This document shows, piece by piece, positions 51,218 through 59,741 of a stretch of 64,000 bases of DNA. Below the pieces are notes generated by a model, which saw only the letters and a program-made list of their open reading frames with translations, had not been told where the DNA came from and made no database searches. A program made the translations under genes and the position numbers. This stretch comes from QFOX01 sp044237845 (GTDB lineage: Bacteria; Pseudomonadota; Alphaproteobacteria; Rickettsiales; UBA3002). Each line of letters opens with the position of its first letter. Within the stretch, counting starts at the first letter, position 1. The stretch lies in contig JBIIEL010000006.1 of NCBI GenBank assembly GCA_044237845.1, forward strand, positions 1 through 64,000. Reading direction: 5' to 3'.

Positions 51218-52006
51218 CTATGCGTTTTGGCTGGATGTAGCCTTGCTGAACAGTCGAAAGAAATTCTCCGTCGTCACTTGCGCCAATTCGTCGAAACTCA
51301 CGCCCTTCACCTCCGCAAGCTTTTGGGCAACGAGCACGGTATAGGCTGGCTCGCAGGGCTTGCCGCGATGCGGCTCCGGCGCGAGGTAGGGCGAGTCGGT
51401 TTCGACCAGCAACCGCTCCAGCGGCACGCTCGCGAACGCATCGCGCAGCGCTTGCGATTTCTTGAAGGTAATGATGCCAGAGGCCGAAATATAACCACCA
51501 AGTTCTAGTGATTTATCAGATAGATATTTTGAAGAGCTAAAGCAATGGATTAAGAAACGAAATGGCGCTTGCTGATGGCATTCGGCGAGGATCGCCACCG
51601 TGTCTTCATCCGCGTCGCGGCTATGAACGATGACGGGTAAATCCAACTGCCGAGCCACGGCGATATGCCGCCTAAACAGCGCTTGCTGCGCCGCGCGTGG
51701 GCTGTGCTCATAGTAATAATCGAGCCCCGTTTCGCCGATGGCGATCACGCGCGGATGATTCGCCTCCGCCAGCAGCTCCGCCTCCGAAATATCCTCGTGT
51801 GGCTCGGCCTCGTGCGGGTGAATGCCGATGGAGCAATAAATTTCCGCATGCGCCTCGGCCAACGCCTTCACGGCGGCAAAATCACTCCGCCGGGTGGCAA
51901 TCGTCTGCATCAGCCCCACCCCCGCCGCCTTCGCCCGCGCAATCACCCCCGCCGTATCGGCCAGGTCTGGGTAGTTCAGGTGGCAATGTGAGTCGATGAG
52001 CATCAC
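51218..52006 (-). CDS. tatD: TatD-family hydrolase
   Basis: A 262-residue TatD-type metal-dependent (deoxy)ribonuclease of the TIM-barrel amidohydrolase fold. Metal ligands: DSHCHLNY (residues 5-12), the Glu in IGETGLDYYYE, His in VIVHSRDAD, IHCFSSS, and the Asp in VETDSPYLAP. The family is linked to DNA repair and turnover. Two ATGs are adjacent (52006, 52003). The usual order metG-tatD is split here by a plus-strand gene. Confidence 0.93.
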   Translation of the reverse strand: MMLIDSHCHLNYPDLADTAGVIARAKAAGVGLMQTIATRRSDFAAVKALAEAHAEIYCSIGIHPHEAEPHEDISEAELLAEANHPRVIAIGETGLDYYYEHSPRAAQQALFRRHIAVARQLDLPVIVHSRDADEDTVAILAECHQQAPFRFLIHCFSSSKYLSDKSLELGGYISASGIITFKKSQALRDAFASVPLERLLVETDSPYLAPEPHRGKPCEPAYTVLVAQKLAEVKGVSFDELAQVTTENFFRLFSKATSSQNA

Positions 52007-52068
52007 CTGCTACTAAACGATTCTGTTTTTAGACGGAAACGATAATTACATTTTGACTTACTTTATAT

Positions 52069-52202
52069 AGCCTGTTACGCGAGGTTCATGAGGCGGAAAT
52101 CCGTCTCTGGGGTGTGAAGACCTCTCAAGTACCGGCACTTGTGCAGCCGTCAATTGCACTCCCTAGCGTTTGGCTGGGGAGGTTTTGGCGTATGTCCAGG
52201 CT
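52069..52202 (+). ncRNA. Candidate structured RNA or long leader upstream of the barrel gene
   Basis: In the 277-bp gap before the outer-membrane gene a 134-nt region closes on itself: AGCCTG (52069-52074) with CAGGCT (52197-52202), then TACGC with GCGTA (52188-52192). Inside are GAGGCGGA/TCCGTCTC (52090-52107) and AAGACCTCTC with GGGAGGTTTT (about 52117-52126 and 52177-52186). It could be a regulatory 5' UTR for the barrel gene or a separate small RNA. It does not match 6S, SRP RNA or a riboswitch I know, and no U-run ends it. Confidence 0.35.
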
Positions 52203-52283
52203 TAACAGCTAAAGGCCAAAACAAACCTGTACTTGGGTTTCTTCAACTCCCCTGCCACCATCACCTTGCTTAGGGAGTTCTAT

Positions 52284-52901
52284 ATGTTTTCTAAATTTAC
52301 TGTTTTTGTATCCGTGTTGGCAATAGGCGCTGCCTCTGCCAATGCTGCCAGCACCAAACCTGTCGTTTCGGCAGATTTCTTTTTCAAGCCGTATGTAGGC
52401 GCTGACTATCAATTCAACAAATATGGCAATAAAGATCAGCCACTATTCGGCGCTGGCGTACAAAGTGACGATATTAGCGATATCAGCCTCAATGGTGGCA
52501 ACATCCATGTTGGCGCTCGTATCCACAAAAACATGGGGGTTGAACTTGGCTATTTCCAAACGGAAACAGCAAAAAAGACGAATTCTGCTCTCTTCGTTGG
52601 TGAAACTGAGACAGATGCGAAAGGCGCAACCCTTGATTTACTTGGCTACTACCCAGTCAGCAAAGAACTTGAACTCATAGGCACCGTCGGCGTTTCCTAC
52701 GCTAAAATGACTTTGGGTGGAAGCGCTGTCACTGCCGTTAGTGATGAAGAAGAAATCAAGCCTCGTATCGGTGCCGGAGCTCAATACTGGCTTACCGACA
52801 ACATAAACACCCGCGGCCTTGTTCGTTATCAAGGCGCAGATTTTGATGATAACGTCAGCGATGCTGTCTTTGCGACAGTTGGTTTGAATTACCAATTCTA
52901 A
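52284..52901 (+). CDS. Outer-membrane beta-barrel protein
   Basis: A 205-residue OmpA/opacity-type 8-strand barrel. A signal peptide (residues 1-21, ending ASANA) is followed by FFKPYVGADYQFNKYG, alternating amphipathic strands (IHVGARIHKNMGVELGYFQTE, ATLDLLGYYPVSKELELIGTVGVSYAKM) and the C-terminal VGLNYQF with terminal Phe. The ATG at 52284 has AGGGAG 8 nt upstream. It is a monocistronic unit with a long leader and its own terminator, inserted against the strand of the metG-tatD genes. Confidence 0.88.
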   Translation: MFSKFTVFVSVLAIGAASANAASTKPVVSADFFFKPYVGADYQFNKYGNKDQPLFGAGVQSDDISDISLNGGNIHVGARIHKNMGVELGYFQTETAKKTNSALFVGETETDAKGATLDLLGYYPVSKELELIGTVGVSYAKMTLGGSAVTAVSDEEEIKPRIGAGAQYWLTDNINTRGLVRYQGADFDDNVSDAVFATVGLNYQF

Positions 52902-52927
52902 TTGTTTGATTTGCGTTCGACGAAAAT

Positions 52928-52955
52928 GGCCATCTCACAAAGATGGCCTTTTTTT
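52928..52955 (+). terminator. Rho-independent terminator after the barrel gene
   Basis: GGCCATCT and AGATGGCC (8 bp, CACAA loop) followed by seven T. It is 26 nt after the stop and directly before the convergent metG stop. Confidence 0.93.
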
Positions 52956-52957
52956 AT

Positions 52958-54475
52958 TTACGCCGCATCCGCCATCAGTCTTGGGAACACGCCTTCCGGC
53001 TTCGGCAGTGGCGTACCGGGCTTCAGCGCGAATTCGGGCGTGAGGTGCTTGAACATCCGCTGATCCTGCGGCAAGGCGAGCTGGTCGAGCAGCTTAGCGG
53101 CCGCATCCGGCGTGAAGGGTTGCAGCATTACCGCGATACAGCGAATAGCCTCCGCGAGGTGGTAGAGCACCGTATGCATTCGCGCAGGGTCGGTCTTTTT
53201 CAGCGTCCACGGCGCTTCGCGGTCGATATACTCATTCGCGGCGGAGGCCATGGTGAGAATCGCGCCCATCACCTCGTTGAATTTGCACCGCTCCATCTGG
53301 TCACGCGCTTTGGCCGCGCCGTTGGGGTCGGTCACCTGCACCAATTCCATCAGCAGTTTGTCTTGCTCCGCAAGCTTTGAATCATTACGCAGCGGCACGG
53401 CTTCGCCGCAGTTTTTGGCGATCATACTCAGTGTGCGTTGGGCGAGGTTGCCGATATTATTGGCCAGATCCGCATTGATGCGGTCGAACATCGCTCGGCG
53501 GCTGAAATTGCCATCCGAACCGAACGGCACTTCACGCAGGAGGAAGTAACGGGTTTGGTCGAGCCCGTATTTCTCAACCAAATGCGCGGGCGCCACCACA
53601 TTGCCCAGCGATTTACTCATTTTCTCGCCCTCGATCGTCCACCAGCCATGAGCGAACACGCGCTTGGGCAATTCAATTTTCGCCGACATCAGAAATGCGG
53701 GCCAATAGACGGTGTGAAAACGAAGAATATCCTTACCCACCATGTGCAAATCCGCTGGCCATTGGTCGCCCGCGGCCGTCCAGTAATTCGTCAGCGCGTC
53801 GAGCCAGACATACATGATATGCTTGTCGTCGCCGGGAACCGGCACGCCCCATTTGAACGTGGTGCGCGAAATGGAGAGGTCTTTGAGGCCACCCTTCACG
53901 AAGCTGATGACCTCGTTCCGCCGCGATTCTGGCAGAATGAAATCCGGGTTCTTTTCATAGAGGTCGAGCAGCGGCTGCGTGTATTTACTGAGGCGGAAGA
54001 AATAGCTCGGCTCCTCCACCCACTCGACTTCTGCGCCGGTTGGGGCTTTGCCATCCACCAGCTCGCTTTCGGTGTAGAACGCTTCGTCGCGCGTCGCATA
54101 CCAGCCTGCATAGCCGCCAAGATAGATATCGCCCGCGGCCTCCAGCCGCTTCCACATTTCCTGCGCGGCGGCGATGTGGCGTGGTTCGGTCGTGCGGATG
54201 AAATCGTCATTCGTGAGGTTGAGCGTCTCGCCCATTTCGCGGAAATGCACCGAGACTTCATCGACAAAAGCCTGCGGCGGCATACCCGCATTCGCGGCGG
54301 ATTTTTCGACCTTTTGGCCATGCTCGTCCGTCCCTGTCAGGAACCGCACCTTACGCCCGTCGAGCCGCATGTAACGCGCAATCGCATCGCATGCGACGGA
54401 GGTATAGGCATGACCCAGATGCGGCTTGTCGTTGACGTAATAAATCGGCGTGGTGATGTAGTATGTGTCGGTCAT
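52958..54475 (-). CDS. metG: Methionyl-tRNA synthetase
   Basis: A 505-residue class I synthetase. The HIGH-type motif is PHLGHAY (residues 17-23) after TTPIYYVND, and the KMSKS loop is GEKMSKSLGN. It is the short form without the C-terminal tRNA-binding domain, and the zinc knuckle cysteines of the E. coli type are absent, as in other alphaproteobacterial MetG. It follows holB on the minus strand after 69 nt. Confidence 0.96.
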   Translation of the reverse strand: MTDTYYITTPIYYVNDKPHLGHAYTSVACDAIARYMRLDGRKVRFLTGTDEHGQKVEKSAANAGMPPQAFVDEVSVHFREMGETLNLTNDDFIRTTEPRHIAAAQEMWKRLEAAGDIYLGGYAGWYATRDEAFYTESELVDGKAPTGAEVEWVEEPSYFFRLSKYTQPLLDLYEKNPDFILPESRRNEVISFVKGGLKDLSISRTTFKWGVPVPGDDKHIMYVWLDALTNYWTAAGDQWPADLHMVGKDILRFHTVYWPAFLMSAKIELPKRVFAHGWWTIEGEKMSKSLGNVVAPAHLVEKYGLDQTRYFLLREVPFGSDGNFSRRAMFDRINADLANNIGNLAQRTLSMIAKNCGEAVPLRNDSKLAEQDKLLMELVQVTDPNGAAKARDQMERCKFNEVMGAILTMASAANEYIDREAPWTLKKTDPARMHTVLYHLAEAIRCIAVMLQPFTPDAAAKLLDQLALPQDQRMFKHLTPEFALKPGTPLPKPEGVFPRLMADAA

Positions 54476-54544
54476 GAGCCATATCCTTGGTCGGTTAGGG
54501 GAGCGTTTCTATACCAAAAACGCGCGGATGTCGATAACGACTGA

Positions 54545-55681
54545 CTAAGCCGCCATTCGCTCCAGTTCCGAGGGGTCGGCCAGCATGCGAAGGCTATAGC
54601 GTTTATCGAGATTATAGGTCTCTGTTTCGTGAATCAGGCGGTTGCCCTGCTCCATCCATGCGCGCATGAGCGGCGCAGGGGTTGCTGCTGAAATCGCAGC
54701 GAGCATCTCCGCTTCACGTCGGAAAATGGGGGTTGCATCCCCATGCGGATGAAGCGTGAGGCGCTGCATGGCGAGCTGCCAGCAATACATCAGCGTGTTC
54801 CACGCCTCCGGCGATTTGCGCTGTGCCGCGGCATCCGCAAATTGCTGGCGCGTGGCGACGGAGGCATCCGGCATCATCGCCCCGAGCCAGCCTTCGTAAC
54901 AAGCGAGCGCATTCTCCTGATGCAGCGTGATGGCATGCCCAGGGGCGCCGTGGCTGAGCGCATAAAGCGCGGAATAGTCATAATCCGGAATGCTCGGCGC
55001 AATATGGTTGAGGATATTGCCAAAGGCCGTGCGATCCGGCGCGCAGAGCTTGAAGTTGCGGCAGCGCGATTTAATCGTCGGCAAAATACCGCCGGAGGAA
55101 TGGCAGACGAGTAACAGAATGGCCCGCTCTGGCGGTTCTTCCAGAATTTTCAGCAGCGCATTCGCGGCGTTGACGTTGAGCTGATCGACCGCGTCCACAA
55201 TCACCACGCGCCATTCCCCCTCAGCAGGGGTGAGGCTTAGAAACTCAGGCACCTTACGGGCTTCATCTACCGTGATCGTCGATTTCTCGACATGTTTCTT
55301 AGCGTCATAGGCGGGCGAAATCGTCAGCAGATCGGTGTGCGAACCGGCAGCTACGCGACGAAAAAGCGGCTCGTCTGCTGACATCTCAAGTGAGTTTTGC
55401 GCAGTGTCCAGCGCTTTAGGTGCAGGCTCCGGCTCACCGAAAAGCGACATGGTAGGCGCTTCTACCACCGCTGCTTTCTGCGCCCCATTCGCGAGCAGAA
55501 ACCGCGCCATGCGGTACGCCAGCGTGGCTTTGCCGATGCCCTTATGCCCCACCATCAGGTAGGCGTGATGCACCAACCCACGCTCAAACTCATGGATAAA
55601 CCGCGCCTCGGCGGCCTCGTGCCCATAGAGAAACGGGTTCTCCCGCGGGGCGGGAATATCGAGCTGTTTGTCTTTCGCCAT
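54545..55681 (-). CDS. holB: DNA polymerase III delta' subunit
   Basis: A 378-residue clamp-loader subunit. HHAYLMVGHKGIGKATLAYRMARFLL (about 37-62) holds the P-loop-like motif; KSTITVDEARKVPEFLSLTPAEGEWRVVIVDAVDQLNVNAANALLKILEEPPE is the diagnostic delta' block. The zinc-ribbon cysteines seen in some delta' proteins are absent. It lies 6 nt after tmk, the conserved tmk-holB-metG order. Confidence 0.93.
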   Translation of the reverse strand: MAKDKQLDIPAPRENPFLYGHEAAEARFIHEFERGLVHHAYLMVGHKGIGKATLAYRMARFLLANGAQKAAVVEAPTMSLFGEPEPAPKALDTAQNSLEMSADEPLFRRVAAGSHTDLLTISPAYDAKKHVEKSTITVDEARKVPEFLSLTPAEGEWRVVIVDAVDQLNVNAANALLKILEEPPERAILLLVCHSSGGILPTIKSRCRNFKLCAPDRTAFGNILNHIAPSIPDYDYSALYALSHGAPGHAITLHQENALACYEGWLGAMMPDASVATRQQFADAAAQRKSPEAWNTLMYCWQLAMQRLTLHPHGDATPIFRREAEMLAAISAATPAPLMRAWMEQGNRLIHETETYNLDKRYSLRMLADPSELERMAA

Positions 55682-55687
55682 GCGCTT

Positions 55688-56344
55688 TTATGCGCCTGAA
55701 ACCAGGGCAAGAGCAAGGTTAAATCGCGTATTAACCACCTTGATAATCGCGCGGTGCACGTCCTGCTCCGCGGCGGATGCATCCACGGTGCGGATGCGCT
55801 CGGGATGCGCTTTCGCAAGCGCATAAAAGCCCGCACGTAGCTGTTCGTGATAAGCAATATCCATCCCCTCAAAGCGTGACTCCACAACGTTTCCACGCTT
55901 ATCCGTGCGGGCGAGGCCAACGCTTGGCGGCAGGTCGAGCAGCAAGGTTAAATCCGGTGCGAGGTTACCAAACAGCATGGCATAAAGCTGGTCGAGCCAT
56001 GCTGTGCCCACGCCTTTAGCGATCCCCTGATAGACATAGGTCGAGTCGTAAAAACGGTCGCACAACACCCACTGGCCGTGGGCCAGAGCAGGACGTATTT
56101 TTGTCTCGATATGGTCGTAACGCGCAGTCATGAACAGCAACGATTCGGTCGTCGGATGCCAACGATCCACCGCGCCACTCACTACCAGCCCACGAATCGC
56201 TTCACCCCCAGCAGAACCGCCCGGCTCGCGCGTAACACAGGTCGCAACGCCCGCATTGGCGAACGCCTGCGCGAGCAACTTGATTTGTGTCGATTTTCCT
56301 GCCCCCTCACCACCTTCCAGCGTGATGAATTTGGGCGCGGCCAT
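55688..56344 (-). CDS. tmk: Thymidylate kinase
   Basis: A 218-residue dTMP kinase. The P-loop is LEGGEGAGKSTQIKLLA (residues 7-23), the DRX motif is CDRFYDSTYVYQG (about 96-108), and the LID region (RTDKRGNVVESRFEG) is present. It starts 2 nt after the dac stop and is probably in one operon from mltB through metG. Confidence 0.96.
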   Translation of the reverse strand: MAAPKFITLEGGEGAGKSTQIKLLAQAFANAGVATCVTREPGGSAGGEAIRGLVVSGAVDRWHPTTESLLFMTARYDHIETKIRPALAHGQWVLCDRFYDSTYVYQGIAKGVGTAWLDQLYAMLFGNLAPDLTLLLDLPPSVGLARTDKRGNVVESRFEGMDIAYHEQLRAGFYALAKAHPERIRTVDASAAEQDVHRAIIKVVNTRFNLALALVSGA

Positions 56345-56346
56345 GG

Positions 56347-57585
56347 CTAGAGACCCACCGTCCGCAGCAGGCGGCCAAAGAAGGAGAGTTTAGCCACCGG
56401 CGCAGCAGCGACGAGCGGGAACTCTTTCTTCGCGCCATCCGGCATGGTTACCGTCAGGGTTCCATAAGCCTGATCTGTCGTTAGCGGTGCGGCGATAGGC
56501 GAATTATGCGTCGCACTCACTTTCACCTTGTCGCGACCGACTTTTGGGAGGCTCATCACGATGTCGTTCTGCGCCACGAGATCGATCTCGTGCTCTTTCC
56601 CCATCCAGATTTTGGTGCTGGTGACTTTTTGCCCTGCTTTAAACAGCACCAAATTATCAAAATTATGAAAGCCCCAGCTGAGCAGTCGCTCCCCTTCTGC
56701 AGCACGGTCCGCCTCTGAATTCAGGCCGTTAATCACAAGCACCTGACGACGCCCCGTCGCTGGGTCTTTCGCCGAAAGGGTAATGCCATAGCCGGCCGCT
56801 TCCGTATGACCGGTCTTCAACCCATCCACCTGCATGCTGGTGCTGCCGAGCAGCAGATTACGGTTGAATTGGCGAATGCCGTGATAGGTAAACTCACGCT
56901 CGCTGAGATAGCGGTAATACTGTGGGAAGTCACGGATCAGCGCCGTCGCTAGCGTCGCTAGATCATGCGCCGTGGTCGTATGCTCCGCATTCGGCCAGCC
57001 GCTTGCATCCATAAAATGGCTATTGGTCATGCCAATGGTTTTGGCTACTTCGTTCATCTGAGTGGCGAAGGATTCTTCTGACCCCGCAAGGCCTTCCGCC
57101 ACCACCATGCAGGCATCGTTACCCGACTGAATGGCGATGCCACGAATTAAATCCTCAAGCCCGATCTGCTGGCCAAGCGGCACAAACATTTTCGAGCCCT
57201 GCATGCGCCATGCTTTTTCACTCACCGTGAACTGGCTATCCATGCTCAATGTGCCTTGCTTCAGCTTGTCAAAAATCATGTAGAGCGTCATCATTTTCGT
57301 CATCGAGGACGGGTACATTTTCTCGTCCGCCGCTTTGCGGGCGAGCACGGTGCCGGTATCATAATCAAGCAGCATCATGTGACTGGCAGGGGTTTCGAGC
57401 GCCGAACCATCTGCCGTAGTTGCCGGCATCGCCGCTGCTTTGGTGCGCAGTGTGAGGTCGAGTCCAGATTCACTGCTGGTTTCCTCTGTTGCTGGAGCAG
57501 CAGGCGCCTGTGCGAACGCTGCAGATGACGATACGATAACAGTTGTTGCCAGCCAACCCGCGACAAGCCACGAAAAACGCTTCAT
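56347..57585 (-). CDS. D-alanyl-D-alanine carboxypeptidase (DacA/DacC type)
   Basis: A 412-residue PBP5-type penicillin-binding protein that trims peptidoglycan pentapeptides. A signal peptide is at the N-terminus (residues 1-26); the active-site motifs are SMTK (about residue 94), SGN (IQSGNDACMVV) and KTG (DGLKTGHTEAAGYG). The PBP5 C-terminal beta domain follows, and the last residues (AKLSFFGRLLRTVGL) form an amphipathic membrane anchor. It lies between rlpA and tmk. Confidence 0.93.
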   Translation of the reverse strand: MKRFSWLVAGWLATTVIVSSSAAFAQAPAAPATEETSSESGLDLTLRTKAAAMPATTADGSALETPASHMMLLDYDTGTVLARKAADEKMYPSSMTKMMTLYMIFDKLKQGTLSMDSQFTVSEKAWRMQGSKMFVPLGQQIGLEDLIRGIAIQSGNDACMVVAEGLAGSEESFATQMNEVAKTIGMTNSHFMDASGWPNAEHTTTAHDLATLATALIRDFPQYYRYLSEREFTYHGIRQFNRNLLLGSTSMQVDGLKTGHTEAAGYGITLSAKDPATGRRQVLVINGLNSEADRAAEGERLLSWGFHNFDNLVLFKAGQKVTSTKIWMGKEHEIDLVAQNDIVMSLPKVGRDKVKVSATHNSPIAAPLTTDQAYGTLTVTMPDGAKKEFPLVAAAPVAKLSFFGRLLRTVGL

Positions 57586-57597
57586 TTCCTTACTCCC

Positions 57598-58635
57598 TTA
57601 TTCTTGCGATATCCGTTTCGGTGTAATCCCCAAACCCGCCAGTTGATCCATCACTTTTGCAGATTCATTTGCATCCACATAGGGGCCCATACGCACCACA
57701 TACATCAGCGGCGCATCGTCCCCCGCCTTCGATTCAATACGCACGGGGCCAAGCTTTGCCGCCTTAATGCGTAAGCGATCCGCGTTCGATTGTTGCAAAA
57801 ACGCGCCAAGCTGCAGGAAATGCTTTCCCATTTCCTCACCCACCGTATCCGAAGAAGCCGTTGTGAACTCCTCTAGCACTGAAAAGGGCGAGCCTGTTTT
57901 TGGTTCCTCTGCCGAAGCTATCTCTACCCCCACAGGCTTAACATTTGGCGACGGCAAGTCACTCGCGATGACACTGTCTACCGCAGCATCAGTTGTTGTG
58001 GGGAGGGTTTTCCATTCTGGCGTTGATTCTGTTTTTGCATAGTGTTTTGATGACTGATTGAGCACTTCTTCCGCAAGGTCAATCGAGGTTGGATCGCGTC
58101 CTTCTACCAATAAATTTGCAAAACGCTCGGACTCCTCTTTCATGTATTCCACGCGCACCCTTGCTGTTCCTTTAGCAATCAAGCCGATTTCCTTGGCAGC
58201 AGCATAGCTGAGGTCAATAATGCGCCCTTTGGAGAAAGGGCCCCGGTCGTTCACGCGGACAATTGCTTCTTTACCCGTTTCAAGCATGGTGACTTTCACA
58301 ATCGATGGCAGAGGAAGTGTTTTATGCGCAGCTGTCATAGCGTGCTTGTCGAATTCTTCACCGTTTGCAGTTTTTCCACCATGAAATCCAGGGCCGTACC
58401 ACGAGGCCATCCCCTCTTCGGAATAATCCGGCTGATAGCGTGGCACATAGGTTTTACCGCCCACTCGGTAAGATTGCCCCAGTTTGGCGTAGGGTGTTTT
58501 TTTCTTGCCCGTTTTCGAAAAGCCAGGAACCCCGGCAGTTGATTCTTCATGGCCTGAATAGACAGGACGATCAGAGCCAGAACAGGCACTCAACGCCAGC
58601 GCCAGAAGCACAGCAATCACGTGTGATAGCTTCAT
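57598..58635 (-). CDS. rlpA: Septal-ring lytic transglycosylase RlpA
   Basis: A 345-residue lipoprotein: signal and lipobox LALSAC (Cys19), double-psi beta-barrel (GMASWYGPGFHGGKTANGEEFD through VRVNDRGPFSKGRIIDLSYAAA, about 77-160) with the catalytic Asp in NDRGPF, a variable linker, and a C-terminal SPOR domain (about 265-345; FLQLGAFLQQ...YVVRMGPYVD) that binds denuded septal glycans. I chose the ATG at 58635, which gives the lipobox and has GGAGAG upstream; the frame is open to 58803 but overlaps mltB. Confidence 0.93.
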   Translation of the reverse strand: MKLSHVIAVLLALALSACSGSDRPVYSGHEESTAGVPGFSKTGKKKTPYAKLGQSYRVGGKTYVPRYQPDYSEEGMASWYGPGFHGGKTANGEEFDKHAMTAAHKTLPLPSIVKVTMLETGKEAIVRVNDRGPFSKGRIIDLSYAAAKEIGLIAKGTARVRVEYMKEESERFANLLVEGRDPTSIDLAEEVLNQSSKHYAKTESTPEWKTLPTTTDAAVDSVIASDLPSPNVKPVGVEIASAEEPKTGSPFSVLEEFTTASSDTVGEEMGKHFLQLGAFLQQSNADRLRIKAAKLGPVRIESKAGDDAPLMYVVRMGPYVDANESAKVMDQLAGLGITPKRISQE

Positions 58636-58636
58636 T

Positions 58637-59605
58637 CTACTCTCCAATTGCATCCGCAAGTGTGCCCACCGCTGTCGCGAAATAACGCGAGCGGTTCCAC
58701 TGCAAAATAGCTTTATAATTGCTGGTGACAACATACAGGCCCTCATGCGGCTTACCAGCATGGATGGCATAAAGCGGTGTGTTGTCGCTATTAATCGATC
58801 CATTCTCTTCCCAGCTTAAGCCGTGCTGTTTCCATTCTGCCGCTGTTTTTGCATGAGTGATGCTGGTACGATTGGCACCAAAATCCGCCGAGGCCTCAGC
58901 TTTAGCGCCCCAGCCACGGTCATTCTTCCAGCCAAGAGAGTGCAGGTAATTGGCAATCGAGGCGAGCGTATCTGGCGTTGAATTCCAGATGTCGCGATCA
59001 CCATCCCCATCCCCATCTGCCGCATGGGCGAGATAGGTCGAAGGCATAAACTGGCAATTACCCATTGCTCCAGCCCATGATCCGGTGAGCTCGCTCGATG
59101 CCAGATTCTCTTTATCGAGAATTTTTAGTGCCGCAACCAGCTCCTTGGTAAACAGCTCTTTCCGCCGTCCCTCATAAGCCAGCGTTGCCAATGAGCGCAC
59201 CACCGAAAAATCCCCCTGATAGGAACCATAGTCCGACTCAATGCCCCAGAGCGCAACAATATATTGCGGCTGCACACCATATTTCGCGCTGATTTTCTCG
59301 AGCATATCGCGGTGCTCTTCCATCATCGCACGACCAGTATTAATACGACGCTCACTAATTGTGTTGCTGAGATATTTGGTAAGAGTGATTTTATTTTCCG
59401 GCTGTTTTTGATCGAGCGCCACCACCCGCGCATTTTCCTCAAGGCCACTGAGCGCATCTCGGGCGACGGATGCAGAAACGCCAGCATTCACCGCCTGCGC
59501 CTCGATATCCACCAGCCAGTCTTCAAAACTCCGCGCATACGCGGTCGAAGCCAGAATAACGCTTCCCGCGAACGACAGCCATAATGAACGTAATTGCATC
59601 TTCAC
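58637..59605 (-). CDS. mltB: Lytic murein transglycosylase MltB
   Basis: A 322-residue periplasmic MltB-type enzyme. A signal peptide (residues 1-24) is followed by FEDWLVDIEAQAVNAGVS, the catalytic Glu in ALWGIESDYGSYQGDFSVVRSLATLAYEGRR, and the GSWAGAMGNCQFMPSTYLAHAADGDGDGDRDIWNSTPDTLASIANYL block. No lipobox is present, so it is probably soluble in the periplasm. It is first in the mltB-rlpA-dac-tmk-holB-metG series. Confidence 0.93.
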   Translation of the reverse strand: MKMQLRSLWLSFAGSVILASTAYARSFEDWLVDIEAQAVNAGVSASVARDALSGLEENARVVALDQKQPENKITLTKYLSNTISERRINTGRAMMEEHRDMLEKISAKYGVQPQYIVALWGIESDYGSYQGDFSVVRSLATLAYEGRRKELFTKELVAALKILDKENLASSELTGSWAGAMGNCQFMPSTYLAHAADGDGDGDRDIWNSTPDTLASIANYLHSLGWKNDRGWGAKAEASADFGANRTSITHAKTAAEWKQHGLSWEENGSINSDNTPLYAIHAGKPHEGLYVVTSNYKAILQWNRSRYFATAVGTLADAIGE

Positions 59606-59741
59606 CTCTCAGGCTTCGTTATGGCGCGCAGTGATTTTTACAGCAAGTTTTTATCACTTTCGTGGATAGTTGTGTGTTTTTTATCGTCAAAGCAGAAACT
59701 AAATGCCACAGTTTCTATGAAACCAAGCTGCGAGCTAACCC
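59606..59741. promoter_or_regulatory. Divergent region between mltB and the G1PDH-like gene
   Basis: This 136-bp region should hold promoters for both genes. It has an inverted repeat AGAAACT (59694-59700) / AGTTTCT (59710-59716) and, at its end, a tandem duplication of GCTAACCCGT (59734-59753) that runs into the GTG start of the rightward gene. I see no gene here. Confidence 0.4.

Noticed and set aside
52069..52202. 6S RNA, SRP RNA or a known riboswitch in the barrel-gene leader
   Set aside because: The conserved SRP loop (GGTCCGGAAGGAAGCA) is absent, zapA and fau, the usual neighbours of 6S, are absent, and the fold has a side hairpin rather than a simple central bubble. I kept it only as a generic candidate.
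53438..54544. 368-codon plus-strand open frame across metG
   Set aside because: It is antisense to a complete MetG with both class I motifs; its composition is Arg/His/Phe-rich, as expected for a shadow frame.
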